Of a stretch of 64,000 nt of DNA, positions 1 through 6,800 are shown piece by piece. A model generated the notes under the pieces. That model had not been told where the DNA came from. It was given only the letters and a program-made list of their open reading frames with translations, and made no database searches. Position 1 is the first letter of the stretch. Each line of letters opens with the position of its first letter. Source of the stretch: Streptomyces sp. DSM 15324 (GTDB lineage: Bacteria > Actinomycetota > Actinomycetes > Streptomycetales > Streptomycetaceae); assembly GCF_001514285.1 (NCBI RefSeq), contig NZ_KQ949031.1, forward strand, positions 361,967 through 425,966. Reading direction: 5' to 3'. The translations under genes and the position numbers were made by a program.

Positions 1-190
1 TCTCTCCCGGATCGACGTCACCGCGGGACGGGCCGTGCAGACCGGCACCACGGTCGGACGGGTCGGCTCCACCGGCCTGTCGACCGGCCCGTATCCGCGC
101 CTCCAGGTGATCTGCGACGGCCACTCCACCGCCTCTCGGCCCTGGCTCTCCGCCGGCGGTCTGACCGGCGGCGCGCCACGGCACGAAAGG
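1..190 (+). pseudogene. 3' remnant of an M23 (LytM-like) peptidase, degenerate
   Basis: Frame 2 from the left edge reads like the C-terminal end of an M23 metallopeptidase: a beta-strand block (SRIDVTAGRAVQTG), then GRVGSTGLSTGP, where functional members continue with HLHFEV and a PWL-type ending. Here the zinc/catalytic HxH segment reads YPRLQV, so both histidines are gone; the RPWL ending survives near base 155. The frame does not stop after the domain but runs on to base 856 through the opposing acetyltransferase gene. A single-base shift near base 163 would give the expected TGA. I infer a decayed or frameshifted gene; the 5' part lies outside the window. An inactive but functional LytM-like scaffold is possible. 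Confidence 0.45.
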
Positions 191-287
191 CGTTCGGCAG
201 TGCCACGGTGCCGGGCGCCGGCTCGCGGGAGCGCAGGACGTCCGGGGCGGCGGGGTCCTGGAAGACGCCCGTCGGGGCGCTCGGACG

Positions 288-1214
288 TCAGCGCAGGACG
301 GCCTCCCAGGTGTCCACCGCGTAGTGCACGCCCATCCCGTGGCGGGCGTACAGCTGCGGGGCGCCCGTGGCGTTGGAGGTGTCCACGCCGAGCCCCACGG
401 TGTCCCGGCCCCGCGCGGCGAAGGCCGCGAAGGCGTGCCGCAGCAGCAGCCCGGCCAGCCCGCGCCCCCGGGCCTCGCGCAGCACCCCGAGGCTGCGGAT
501 CCAGCCCATCGCCTCACGGTCGTCGCGGGCCAGCAGGAACCCGGCGTCCCCGAACCCGTCCGCGGCGGCGATCCACACCAGCGACCAGTCGAGCCCCTCG
601 GCGTCCACGTCGTGCAGCCACTGCTCGTAGCCGCGCCGCTGGAAGTCGAAGTGCTCGGCGAACGCGGCCTGGTACAGCTCGTGCACCCGCCGGCGGTCCG
701 CCTCGGTGGCACACGGGCGCAGCCGCACCCCGGCGGGCGGCACCGGCGCCCGGTCCTCGGCCGCATCCAGCGCCCGGCGCAGCACGTGATAGCGCCGTAC
801 GACGGACCAGCCGCGTTGCGTCAGCAGCGAGGTGTCCAGCGTGGGCGCGATGTTGAGGTGCAGATGCACCACGGCGCGCCCGGCGCCGTTCTCCCGGGCC
901 CGCTCCAGCGCCCGTGCCTCCATCGCCTCCAGGACGAGCCGCCCGGCGTCCTGGCGGTCGGGCAGGACGTAGTGGTCGACGTCGACGCGCTCGCCCCCCG
1001 ACTCGTCCCACAACAGTCCGTACGCCACCAGCCGGTCGCCCGCGAAGGCGAGCCAGGAGTCGCGCTCCAGATCGGTCTCCGGGTGCTTCAGATCGGCCTC
1101 GACGGTGTGCAGGTCCGTCTCGGGCCGGCCGATCTCGATCAGGTCGACGGCGTTGAGCAGTTCGGTCACGGCGGGCGCGTCGGCGAGGGTGGCGGGGCGC
1201 AGGACATAGGACAT
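288..1214 (-). CDS. Tandem GNAT-domain N-acetyltransferase
   Basis: 308-residue protein made of two GCN5-related acetyltransferase folds. The first starts at MSYVLRPATLADAPAV and is less conserved. The second starts at VRLRPCATEADRR and holds the acetyl-CoA loop in SLGVLREARGRGLAGLLLRH, matching the R/Q-x-x-G-x-G/A pattern, and the terminal N-x-x-A-x-x-L-Y signature (NATGAPQLYARHGM). This two-domain layout is like mycothiol synthase MshD and many Streptomyces GNAT proteins, but the substrate cannot be read from the sequence. The start was set at the ATG directly before the first domain; the frame is open 114 bases further upstream with no domain support. It is divergent from the FAD-binding gene at 1392. 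Confidence 0.85.
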   Translation of the reverse strand: MSYVLRPATLADAPAVTELLNAVDLIEIGRPETDLHTVEADLKHPETDLERDSWLAFAGDRLVAYGLLWDESGGERVDVDHYVLPDRQDAGRLVLEAMEARALERARENGAGRAVVHLHLNIAPTLDTSLLTQRGWSVVRRYHVLRRALDAAEDRAPVPPAGVRLRPCATEADRRRVHELYQAAFAEHFDFQRRGYEQWLHDVDAEGLDWSLVWIAAADGFGDAGFLLARDDREAMGWIRSLGVLREARGRGLAGLLLRHAFAAFAARGRDTVGLGVDTSNATGAPQLYARHGMGVHYAVDTWEAVLR

Positions 1215-1391
1215 GGGCCAAGGGTCGGCAGCGGCGGCCCCGGCCGCAACGCATTTCGTCCCGGCACCGAGTGCCGCCATGAGCCCTGTATGCGCCCCCA
1301 TCCGCCTGGGCAGAATCCGTTCGGCCATTGATCACACGGGGGAGTGACACGTGTCTCCCCACGAACTACCCGGGAAGGCAGGTCGGTTGTC
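1215..1391. promoter_or_regulatory. Divergent intergenic region with near-palindrome
   Basis: 177-bp spacer between the GNAT gene (leftward) and the FAD-binding gene (rightward). It contains the near-palindrome GGGGAG (1339-1344), ACACGTGT (1347-1354), CTCCCC (1355-1360), symmetric apart from one extra base. This could be an operator for one or both genes. No convincing -35/-10 pair was recognised. Confidence 0.25.
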
Positions 1392-2123
1392 GTGCAGTTG
1401 CGTCTTCCCACCTCCATATCCGACGCTCAGCGCTGTCTGGCCGAGGGGGCGGTACCGATCGGCGGGGCCACACTGGTGTGGGCCGCCTGGCAACGGGACG
1501 GCTTCCCGGAACAGGCGCTGTCGCTGCGCCATGTGCCCGAGGCGAACGTCGTCGGCGCCGAGGAACTCGGCGGGGCCGTGCTGCTGCACCGCGTCGACAC
1601 CACCGTGCCCGAGGTGCTGCACCGGGCGGCCTGCGGCATCGGCACCGGAGCGGTGCGCCGGACCGCCACCGTCGGCGGCAACATCGTCGGCAGCACCCTG
1701 CGCTGTCTGCTCCCCGCGGCGCTGGTCCTGGACGCCCGCGCCACGGTCCTGGAAGCCGACAGCGTGTACGACACCGACCTCACCGAGCTGGTGGCCAAGC
1801 GTCCGCTGCTGCTCGCCCTGCGCTGGCGCACCCCCCTGGTCAGCGGCTACCGCAAGGTGGAGGGCGACGCGGGCGGCCCGCCCCCGCTCGTCGTGGCCGC
1901 CGCGGTCCACACGGACGCCGACGGCGATGCCGGGGCGCCCGGTCTGCTGCGGGTGGCCGTACGCGACGGCTACGAGGTGCTCAGCGAGAGCACCCCCTTC
2001 GACCCGGACGCCGACCAGGTGCTGCACGCCCTGGAACGGACCGACCTCGCCGCCCTGCCCGCCCCGGCCCGGGCCCATCTGCGCGAGCAGGTCACGGACG
2101 TGCTGGCCCGCACGGGCGTCTGA
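1392..2123 (+). CDS. FAD-binding protein of the CoxM/xanthine dehydrogenase medium-subunit family
   Basis: About 243 residues, opening with LPTSISDAQRCLAEGAVPIGG. This is the N-terminal FAD_binding_5 pattern, with P-I-G-G-A-T in place of the usual AGGT pyrophosphate loop. The second FAD motif TVGGNIVGSTLRC matches the family T-x-G-G-N. The C-terminal subdomain is short. In molybdenum hydroxylases this subunit passes electrons from 2Fe-2S to FAD, but neither the molybdopterin nor the 2Fe-2S subunit gene is next to it, so this is an orphan paralogue and may have another role. The start was taken as GTG 1392, right before the domain; an in-frame GTG at 1344 is possible but has no spaced ribosome site. 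Confidence 0.75.
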   Translation: MQLRLPTSISDAQRCLAEGAVPIGGATLVWAAWQRDGFPEQALSLRHVPEANVVGAEELGGAVLLHRVDTTVPEVLHRAACGIGTGAVRRTATVGGNIVGSTLRCLLPAALVLDARATVLEADSVYDTDLTELVAKRPLLLALRWRTPLVSGYRKVEGDAGGPPPLVVAAAVHTDADGDAGAPGLLRVAVRDGYEVLSESTPFDPDADQVLHALERTDLAALPAPARAHLREQVTDVLARTGV

Positions 2124-2130
2124 GGCCTCC

Positions 2131-3177
2131 TCACGTCTCCAGCAGCGGCCGGTAGGCGTCCGCCGCCAGTCCGAACGTCCAGGCGACCCCCTCCCGCGCC
2201 GTCCGCGTCGACGGCGGCACCCGCAGCCAGTACGTGCGCCGGGTGCCGTCCGGCTCCGGCGTTGCGTTGACGACCTCCACCATCACCACGGGCTCGTCGT
2301 CCGCGAGGTCGATCCGCCACAGGATGCCCGTCCCGTCCCGGTGGACGGGGCGGGCACCGGAGTCCGCCAGATACCGGTCGTAGCCGTAGTACTCCAGCAT
2401 CACGCGGCGCAGTTCGGCGTTCTCCTCGGCGCGGATCCGGTCCGGGGTCAGCGACGGCAGCTCCGCCAGGAACGCGGCCGGCACCGGCATGCCCCGACAG
2501 GCGTACAGGGCGAACCCATCGGGATAGGCGAGCGCCGGGCCGTCGCCGTGGTCGAGGCGGCCCGCCTCGTCGCGGTGCAGGGCCACCGGCCGCTCCGACA
2601 CCACCGCCACCCGCGCGAACGGCCACCACCAGCCCGCGTTGCGGGACACCGTGGCCAGTCCGTCGAGCGGGCCGCCGTCGGTGGCGAACGCGGCGAGCCA
2701 CGGCGCGTCGTGCTGCCCCAGCACCGCGTCCAGCAGGATCAGCCGTATGCGCGCGGCCTCCTCGCCCCTCTCCCCGCCGGCCAGTTCCTCCAGGAGCCCG
2801 GTCCGGATCCGGTCCACCAGCGCCTGGGTGGAGTCCCACAGCCGGCCACCGGTGGCCGCCCAGTGGGCCGGCCAGCCCGACGTGCCCAACTCCGCGTGCA
2901 GCAGCTGCCGCTCCTGCGCCCAGGGCGCGCTGCGCACGGTCTCGCGCACGCTCGGACCCGTGTCCGTCATCGCCCGGATCAGGGTCACCGCCGCACGCGG
3001 CGAACCTGCCCACACCACCCGCTCCGGTGCGGCCAGCCCGGCCTGCCGGTAGGCCCGGCGCACCCCGGCCTCGGCCGCCGCCCGGTCGGCGGGACCGGTC
3101 GCCGTGGCGCACGCCCGCCACCCGGCGAGAGCCTCGTCCGAGGCCACCGCCCCCACCTGCACACCCGTCGTCGTCAT
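2131..3177 (-). CDS. DUF6745 family protein
   Basis: 348-residue cytoplasmic protein without signal peptide or membrane segments. It fits the DUF6745 family: an alpha-helical N-terminal half rich in Trp/Ala, a GWWWPFARVAVVSERP segment near the middle, the block HRDEAGRLDHGDGPALAYPDG, and C-terminal HRDGTGILWRIDL plus EVVNATPEPDGTRRTYWLRVPP. Function is unknown to me. ATG 3177 was chosen because GGGGAGTGGGGGA lies just upstream; a GTG at 3222 would add a low-complexity VEQVEQ tail encoded by short repeats. It is the second gene of a leftward operon behind the hypothetical gene at 3293-3619, whose promoter mirrors that of the STM4015-4011 cluster. Confidence 0.8.
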   Translation of the reverse strand: MTTTGVQVGAVASDEALAGWRACATATGPADRAAAEAGVRRAYRQAGLAAPERVVWAGSPRAAVTLIRAMTDTGPSVRETVRSAPWAQERQLLHAELGTSGWPAHWAATGGRLWDSTQALVDRIRTGLLEELAGGERGEEAARIRLILLDAVLGQHDAPWLAAFATDGGPLDGLATVSRNAGWWWPFARVAVVSERPVALHRDEAGRLDHGDGPALAYPDGFALYACRGMPVPAAFLAELPSLTPDRIRAEENAELRRVMLEYYGYDRYLADSGARPVHRDGTGILWRIDLADDEPVVMVEVVNATPEPDGTRRTYWLRVPPSTRTAREGVAWTFGLAADAYRPLLET

Positions 3178-3195
3178 CGGACTGTCCCCCACTCC

Positions 3196-3280
3196 CTGCT
3201 CCACCTGCTCGACCTGCTTCACCGGTTCAACCCTGTTCAGCCCTGCCCACGCCTGTTCGGCCCTGCTCGACCCGGGCGGC
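3196..3280. repeat. Degenerate 9-11-bp tandem repeat (CTG-TTC type)
   Basis: Between the two genes of the leftward operon lies a run of about eight imperfect units of the form CCTGTTCGG / CCTGCTCGAC. Read on the minus strand it would encode VEQ-like triplets, explaining the open extension upstream of the DUF6745 start. It looks like slippage-prone spacer DNA rather than coding sequence. Confidence 0.4.
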
Positions 3281-3292
3281 GCCCGGCCCGGG

Positions 3293-3619
3293 TCAGTCCG
3301 CGACGATCCGCACGGACCCCGGCACGTACTCCCGCTGCCGGATCACCCGGTACCAGCCCCTGGGCAGCGGGATCACCGCGTGCTCCTCGTGCACCACCCG
3401 GCCGCCCTGCGGCAGATGCAGCAGCCGCGGCCCGAACGGCCCCGGCTCGCGCACCAGATCACCCGGCCCCACCACGGCGTGGGCATGCCCGGTGACCTCG
3501 CCCAGCGCCAGCACCAGCCGCCCCCGCCCGTCCCGTGCCTCCCGCGGCGCCAGAGCGACATGCGGCGGCACCGCCTCCGCGTCCACGGGCACGATCAGCA
3601 CGTCTCCCTGCCGGTACAT
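3293..3619 (-). CDS. Small hypothetical protein in operon with DUF6745
   Basis: 108-residue protein starting MYRQGDVLIVPVDA, with a mostly beta pattern, a central GEVTGHAHAVVGPGDLV segment (two His spaced by one residue) and a terminal HEEHAVIPLPRGWYRVIRQREY. It resembles small proteins commonly next to DUF6745 genes in actinobacteria, but I know no function. The His-rich stretches could bind metal; this is inference. ATG 3619 is preceded by GGGGAGAGCC, a good ribosome site. First gene of the leftward operon; a TTGTCAGTG-type promoter lies about 50 bp upstream. Confidence 0.7.
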   Translation of the reverse strand: MYRQGDVLIVPVDAEAVPPHVALAPREARDGRGRLVLALGEVTGHAHAVVGPGDLVREPGPFGPRLLHLPQGGRVVHEEHAVIPLPRGWYRVIRQREYVPGSVRIVAD

Positions 3620-3668
3620 GGCTCTCCCCTCACCGCCGGGTGCACCGCGCACCGGCCTCATGACCACG

Positions 3669-3691
3669 ACCGTACGGGCCACCACTGACAA
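3669..3691 (-). promoter_or_regulatory. RecA-NDp/PafBC-like promoter of the DUF6745 operon
   Basis: On the minus strand the sequence reads TTGTCAGTG, eight bases, TACGGT. This fully matches the mycobacterial RecA-independent DNA-damage promoter consensus tTGTCRGTG-N8-TAnnnT, which is activated by PafBC. The predicted transcription start lies about 43 bases before ATG 3619, a plausible leader. The same motif occurs in mirror orientation at 3748-3770 for the divergent operon. Assignment to PafBC in this organism is inference from the motif. Confidence 0.6.
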
Positions 3692-3747
3692 CGCCCCGGA
3701 CCCGCCCGTCGACCCCCACCCCGCAACCCCGCCCCCGCCGAGGGCCG

Positions 3748-3770
3748 TTGTCAGTGCCTGTTGGTACAAC
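3748..3770 (+). promoter_or_regulatory. RecA-NDp/PafBC-like promoter of the STM4015-4011 operon
   Basis: Reads TTGTCAGTG, eight bases, TACAAC. The nine-base upstream box is identical to the mirror-image copy at 3683-3691 and the spacing is identical. The -10 differs from TAnnnT only in the last base (C, followed by T). A start a few bases downstream leaves about 40 nt before ATG 3817. The invariant box plus conserved spacing on both strands argues against chance. Confidence 0.55.
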
Positions 3771-3816
3771 TGCGGGCATCAGGGATCGCACACCTTTTCC
3801 GCACGGGAGCAGCCGT

Positions 3817-4770
3817 ATGTCCTACGCCACCCATCTCGTCTCGCTGTACGGGCTGCCCGCCTACTCCTTCCCGGGCCCCGAGGCCCGCACCGACGACCTG
3901 CCGGACGCCGAGGGCGTCGCCTGGCGGATCACCTCCGACGTCTACGACGCCGGCGAGCCGTGGACGGACGCCTTCGCCCGCTTCTGCGCCGCCGTCGACA
4001 CCACCCGCGTACGAGCCCTGATCGTCGGCCCCTGGCAGGAGGCGTACGACACCGAGCCCACCGCCGTCATCGACGCCCTGGTCGGCGCCGGGGACCGCTT
4101 CCCCGCGCTGCGCGCCCTGTTCGTGGGGGACATGGAGTCCGAGGAGTGCGAGATCTCCTGGATCAACCAGACCGACGTCACCCCGTTGCTCAAGGCCTAC
4201 CCCGCGCTGGAGGAGCTGGGGGTGCGCGGCGGCTCCGGGCTGGAGTTCCCCGCGGTGAGCCACGGCGCGTTGCGCCGGCTCGTCATCGAGGCGGGCGGCC
4301 TGGGCGCCGAGGTGGTGCGCGGGGTCGGCGGCAGCGACCTGCCCGCCCTGGAGCACCTCGATCTGTGGCTCGGCACCCCGGACTACGGCGGCGACAGCGA
4401 GGTCGCCGACCTGGAGCCCCTCCTGTCGGGCGCGCGGCTGCCGCACCTGCGTCACCTGGCCCTGCGCAACAGCGAGATGCAGGACGCCGTCGCCGCGGCC
4501 GTCGCCTCCGCGCCGGTCGTCGCCCGCCTGGAGGTGCTGGACCTCTCCATGGGCATCCTGACCGACGAGGGCGCCGCCGCGCTGCTCGGCGGGCAGCCGC
4601 TCACCCACCTCAAGAAGCTCGACCTGCACCACCACTACCTCACCGAGCCGCTCCAGGACCGCCTGCGCCAGACCCTGGCGGGCGTCGAACTGGACCTCGA
4701 CCGCGACGACGCCGACGAGGACACCGAGGCCGACGGCACGGTCTGGCGCTACGTCGCCGTGGGCGAGTGA
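3817..4770 (+). CDS. STM4015 family leucine-rich-repeat protein
   Basis: 317 residues, soluble. The N-terminal third (MSYATHLVSLYGLPAYSF) resembles the STM4015 family. The rest is a leucine-rich repeat solenoid, visible as LPALEHLDLWLG, LPHLRHLALRNSEM, ARLEVLDLSMGIL and LTHLKKLDLHHHYL, spaced roughly 25-30 residues. It ends in an acidic tail (DRDDADEDTEADG). LRR solenoids bind proteins or peptides, so a substrate- or partner-binding role for the downstream enzymes is a reasonable inference. ATG 3817 follows GGGAGCAGCCGT; upstream in-frame codons lie in the promoter leader. First gene of the six-gene operon; eleven bases separate it from the next start. Confidence 0.85.
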   Translation: MSYATHLVSLYGLPAYSFPGPEARTDDLPDAEGVAWRITSDVYDAGEPWTDAFARFCAAVDTTRVRALIVGPWQEAYDTEPTAVIDALVGAGDRFPALRALFVGDMESEECEISWINQTDVTPLLKAYPALEELGVRGGSGLEFPAVSHGALRRLVIEAGGLGAEVVRGVGGSDLPALEHLDLWLGTPDYGGDSEVADLEPLLSGARLPHLRHLALRNSEMQDAVAAAVASAPVVARLEVLDLSMGILTDEGAAALLGGQPLTHLKKLDLHHHYLTEPLQDRLRQTLAGVELDLDRDDADEDTEADGTVWRYVAVGE

Positions 4771-4780
4771 GCACACCCGA

Positions 4781-5932
4781 GTGAGCGCATCCGCCCCGCC
4801 CGCACCGCGTTTCGCGGTCGTCGGCAACCCCGAGAACCGCCGCGTCGCCCTCTTCCGCGACGCGGTCCTCGCGGCCGGACTGCCCGCCCCGCGGATCGTC
4901 CCCTGGACGGACGTCCTGCGCGACGGCGGAGCCGACTTCACCGCCGACGAGACCGTCCGCGTCGACTCCCCCGGGGAGAACACCGAGGTCGACCGGACCC
5001 TGCGGGGCGCCGGGGACCCCACCCGGGTCGAGGGCTCGGCCCGTTGGTACGCCCGGTTCACCGCAGCGGTGCGCGGGCTGCGCGGTGGCCGCCGCCTCGA
5101 CGACCCGGACGACCTCGCCGTCCTGTTCGACAAACGCCGCTGCCACGCCGTCCTCGACGCCGCCGGGGTCCCCGTACCCGCCTCGCCGACCTCCGGCCCC
5201 GGCGCCGCCGAGGTGCGCGGCTGGGACGACGTACGGGCGCTGATGGACGCGCACCGGATGCACCGGCTGTTCGTGAAACCCGCGCACGGATCGTCCGCGT
5301 CGGGCGTCCTCGCCGTGGAGGCGGCCGGCGGCGGCCGGATCAGGGCCACCACCTCGGTGGAGCTGGCCCCGGACGGCAGCCTGCACAACTCCCTCAAGGT
5401 GCGCCGCTACGAGAGCGAGCGGGACATCGCGGCCGTCGTCGACGCCCTCGCCCCGGACGGCCTGCACCTCGAACGCTGGCTGCCGAAGGCCTCCCAGGAG
5501 GGCCGCGCCGCCGATCTGCGGGTCGTCGTCGTGGCCGGCCGGGCCACCCACGCGGTGGTCCGCACCAGCCGTTCCCCCCTGACCAATCTCCACCTCGGCG
5601 GCAGCCGGGGCGACCTCGAGGCCGTCCGCCGCTCCTTCGAGGCGGCCGGCACCCGCTGGGCCGACGTCCTCGGGGTGTGCGAGCGGGCCGCGGCCTGCTT
5701 CCCGCGCACCCTCTGCGTCGGCGTCGACCTGCTCCCGGCCGTCGGCTGGCGCAGGGCCGCCGTCGGTGAGGTCAACGCCTTCGGCGACCTGCTGCCCCGG
5801 CTGACCGGCCTGCCCGGCAGCGGCGCCGAGCACCTGGACACCTACGGCGCCCAGGTGGCCGCCGTACTGCACGACCGGCACGACCGGCACGACCGGCACG
5901 ACCGGCGCGACAGAGGAACCCCTCATGCCTGA
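4781..5932 (+). CDS. STM4014 family ATP-grasp-like protein
   Basis: 383 residues from GTG 4781. The N-terminus FAVVGNPENRRVALFRDAVLAAG looks like a pre-ATP-grasp Rossmann half. Residues about 110-370 look ATP-grasp: KRRCHAVLDAAGVPVP (lid start), LFVKPAHGSSASGVLAV (ATP-binding Lys and small-residue loop), a DLRVVVVAGRATHAVVRTS strand, and the late metal-site strand AVGEVNAFGDLLP, where E and N fit the Mg-ligand positions. Such enzymes ligate a carboxylate to an amine or thiol using ATP; substrate unknown. The C-terminus carries a four-fold HDR triplet repeat from a 9-bp tandem repeat. It overlaps the next gene by 8 bases. Confidence 0.85.
   Translation: MSASAPPAPRFAVVGNPENRRVALFRDAVLAAGLPAPRIVPWTDVLRDGGADFTADETVRVDSPGENTEVDRTLRGAGDPTRVEGSARWYARFTAAVRGLRGGRRLDDPDDLAVLFDKRRCHAVLDAAGVPVPASPTSGPGAAEVRGWDDVRALMDAHRMHRLFVKPAHGSSASGVLAVEAAGGGRIRATTSVELAPDGSLHNSLKVRRYESERDIAAVVDALAPDGLHLERWLPKASQEGRAADLRVVVVAGRATHAVVRTSRSPLTNLHLGGSRGDLEAVRRSFEAAGTRWADVLGVCERAAACFPRTLCVGVDLLPAVGWRRAAVGEVNAFGDLLPRLTGLPGSGAEHLDTYGAQVAAVLHDRHDRHDRHDRRDRGTPHA
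5870..5905 (+). repeat. Four tandem copies of 9-bp CACGACCGG
   Basis: Exact 9-bp units in the last codons of the STM4014-like gene, encoding repeated His-Asp-Arg. A second low-complexity run (Leu-Pro-x repeats, 5940-5985) opens the next gene, so the gene junction looks like a site of repeat expansion. Copy number may vary between strains without breaking the frame. Confidence 0.7.
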
Positions 5933-6800
5933 ACCCGATCTCCCCGTTCTCCCCGATCTCCCCGGTCTGCCCGGTCAGCCCGACATGAAGGACGTCGTCG
6001 GCAGCCACGACATCCTCCTGGTCACCCTCGACACCCTGCGCCACGACGTGGCCGTGGAACTGGCGGCAGCCGGCCGCATCCCGCATCTCGCCCGGCACCT
6101 CCCCGGCGGACGCTGGGAGGAGCGGCACGCCCCGGGCAGCTTCACCTACGCCTCCCACCAGGCGATCTTCGCGGGGTTCCTGCCGACCCCGGCAGCCCCC
6201 GGCCCGCACCCGCGGCTGTTCGCGGCGAGCTTCGCGGGCAGCGAGACCACCGCCGACGGCACCTTCGTGTACGACACCCCGGACCTGGTCTCCGGCCTGG
6301 CGAAGGCCGGTTACCACACCGTGTGCATCGGCGGAGTGGGCTTCTTCAACAAGCAGGGCCCGCTCGGCTCGGTGCTGCCCGGACTCTTCCACGAGTCCCA
6401 CTGGGCACCGGAGTTCGGGGTCACCTCACCGCACTCCTTCGAGAACCAGGTCGCCTGCGCGGAACGCGTCGTCGCTCGACTCCCGTCGGAACAGAGGCTG
6501 TTCCTCTTCGTCAACGTCTCCGCCCTGCACCAGCCGAACTGGTTCCACCTCCCCGGTGCCACCCGCGAGGCCGGCGACACCCGCGAGACCCATGCCGCCG
6601 CCCTGGAGTACGTCGACCGGCACATCGGCCGGCTCCTCACCGCCGCGAGCAGCCGGCGCCCCTGCTTCGTGATCGTCTGCTCGGACCACGGCACCGCCTA
6701 CGGCGACGACGGCTACAGCGGCCACCGCCTCGGTCACCCGTCGGTGTGGACCGTGCCGTACGCCCACTTCTTCCTGGACCCGGCGGAGGCCGCCCGATGA
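5925..6800 (+). CDS. STM4013 family sulfatase/alkaline-phosphatase-fold hydrolase
   Basis: 291 residues. The start of the fold is HDILLVTLDTLRHDVA, whose first Asp (D36) corresponds to the metal-binding Asp of the sulfatase/alkaline phosphatase superfamily. GSFTYASHQAIFAGFLP fits the nucleophile region, but no Cys-x-Pro-x-Arg sulfatase signature is present; Thr74 or Ser77 is a candidate nucleophile. The late metal motif is VCSDHGTAYGDDG with Asp-His, followed by SGHRLGH. No signal peptide, so it is cytoplasmic and acts on an intracellular phosphate, phosphonate or sulfate ester. ATG 5925 overlaps the previous stop; an alternative ATG at 5985 would drop the Leu-Pro repeat. Its TGA overlaps the next ATG (ATGA). 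Confidence 0.85.
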   Translation: MPEPDLPVLPDLPGLPGQPDMKDVVGSHDILLVTLDTLRHDVAVELAAAGRIPHLARHLPGGRWEERHAPGSFTYASHQAIFAGFLPTPAAPGPHPRLFAASFAGSETTADGTFVYDTPDLVSGLAKAGYHTVCIGGVGFFNKQGPLGSVLPGLFHESHWAPEFGVTSPHSFENQVACAERVVARLPSEQRLFLFVNVSALHQPNWFHLPGATREAGDTRETHAAALEYVDRHIGRLLTAASSRRPCFVIVCSDHGTAYGDDGYSGHRLGHPSVWTVPYAHFFLDPAEAAR

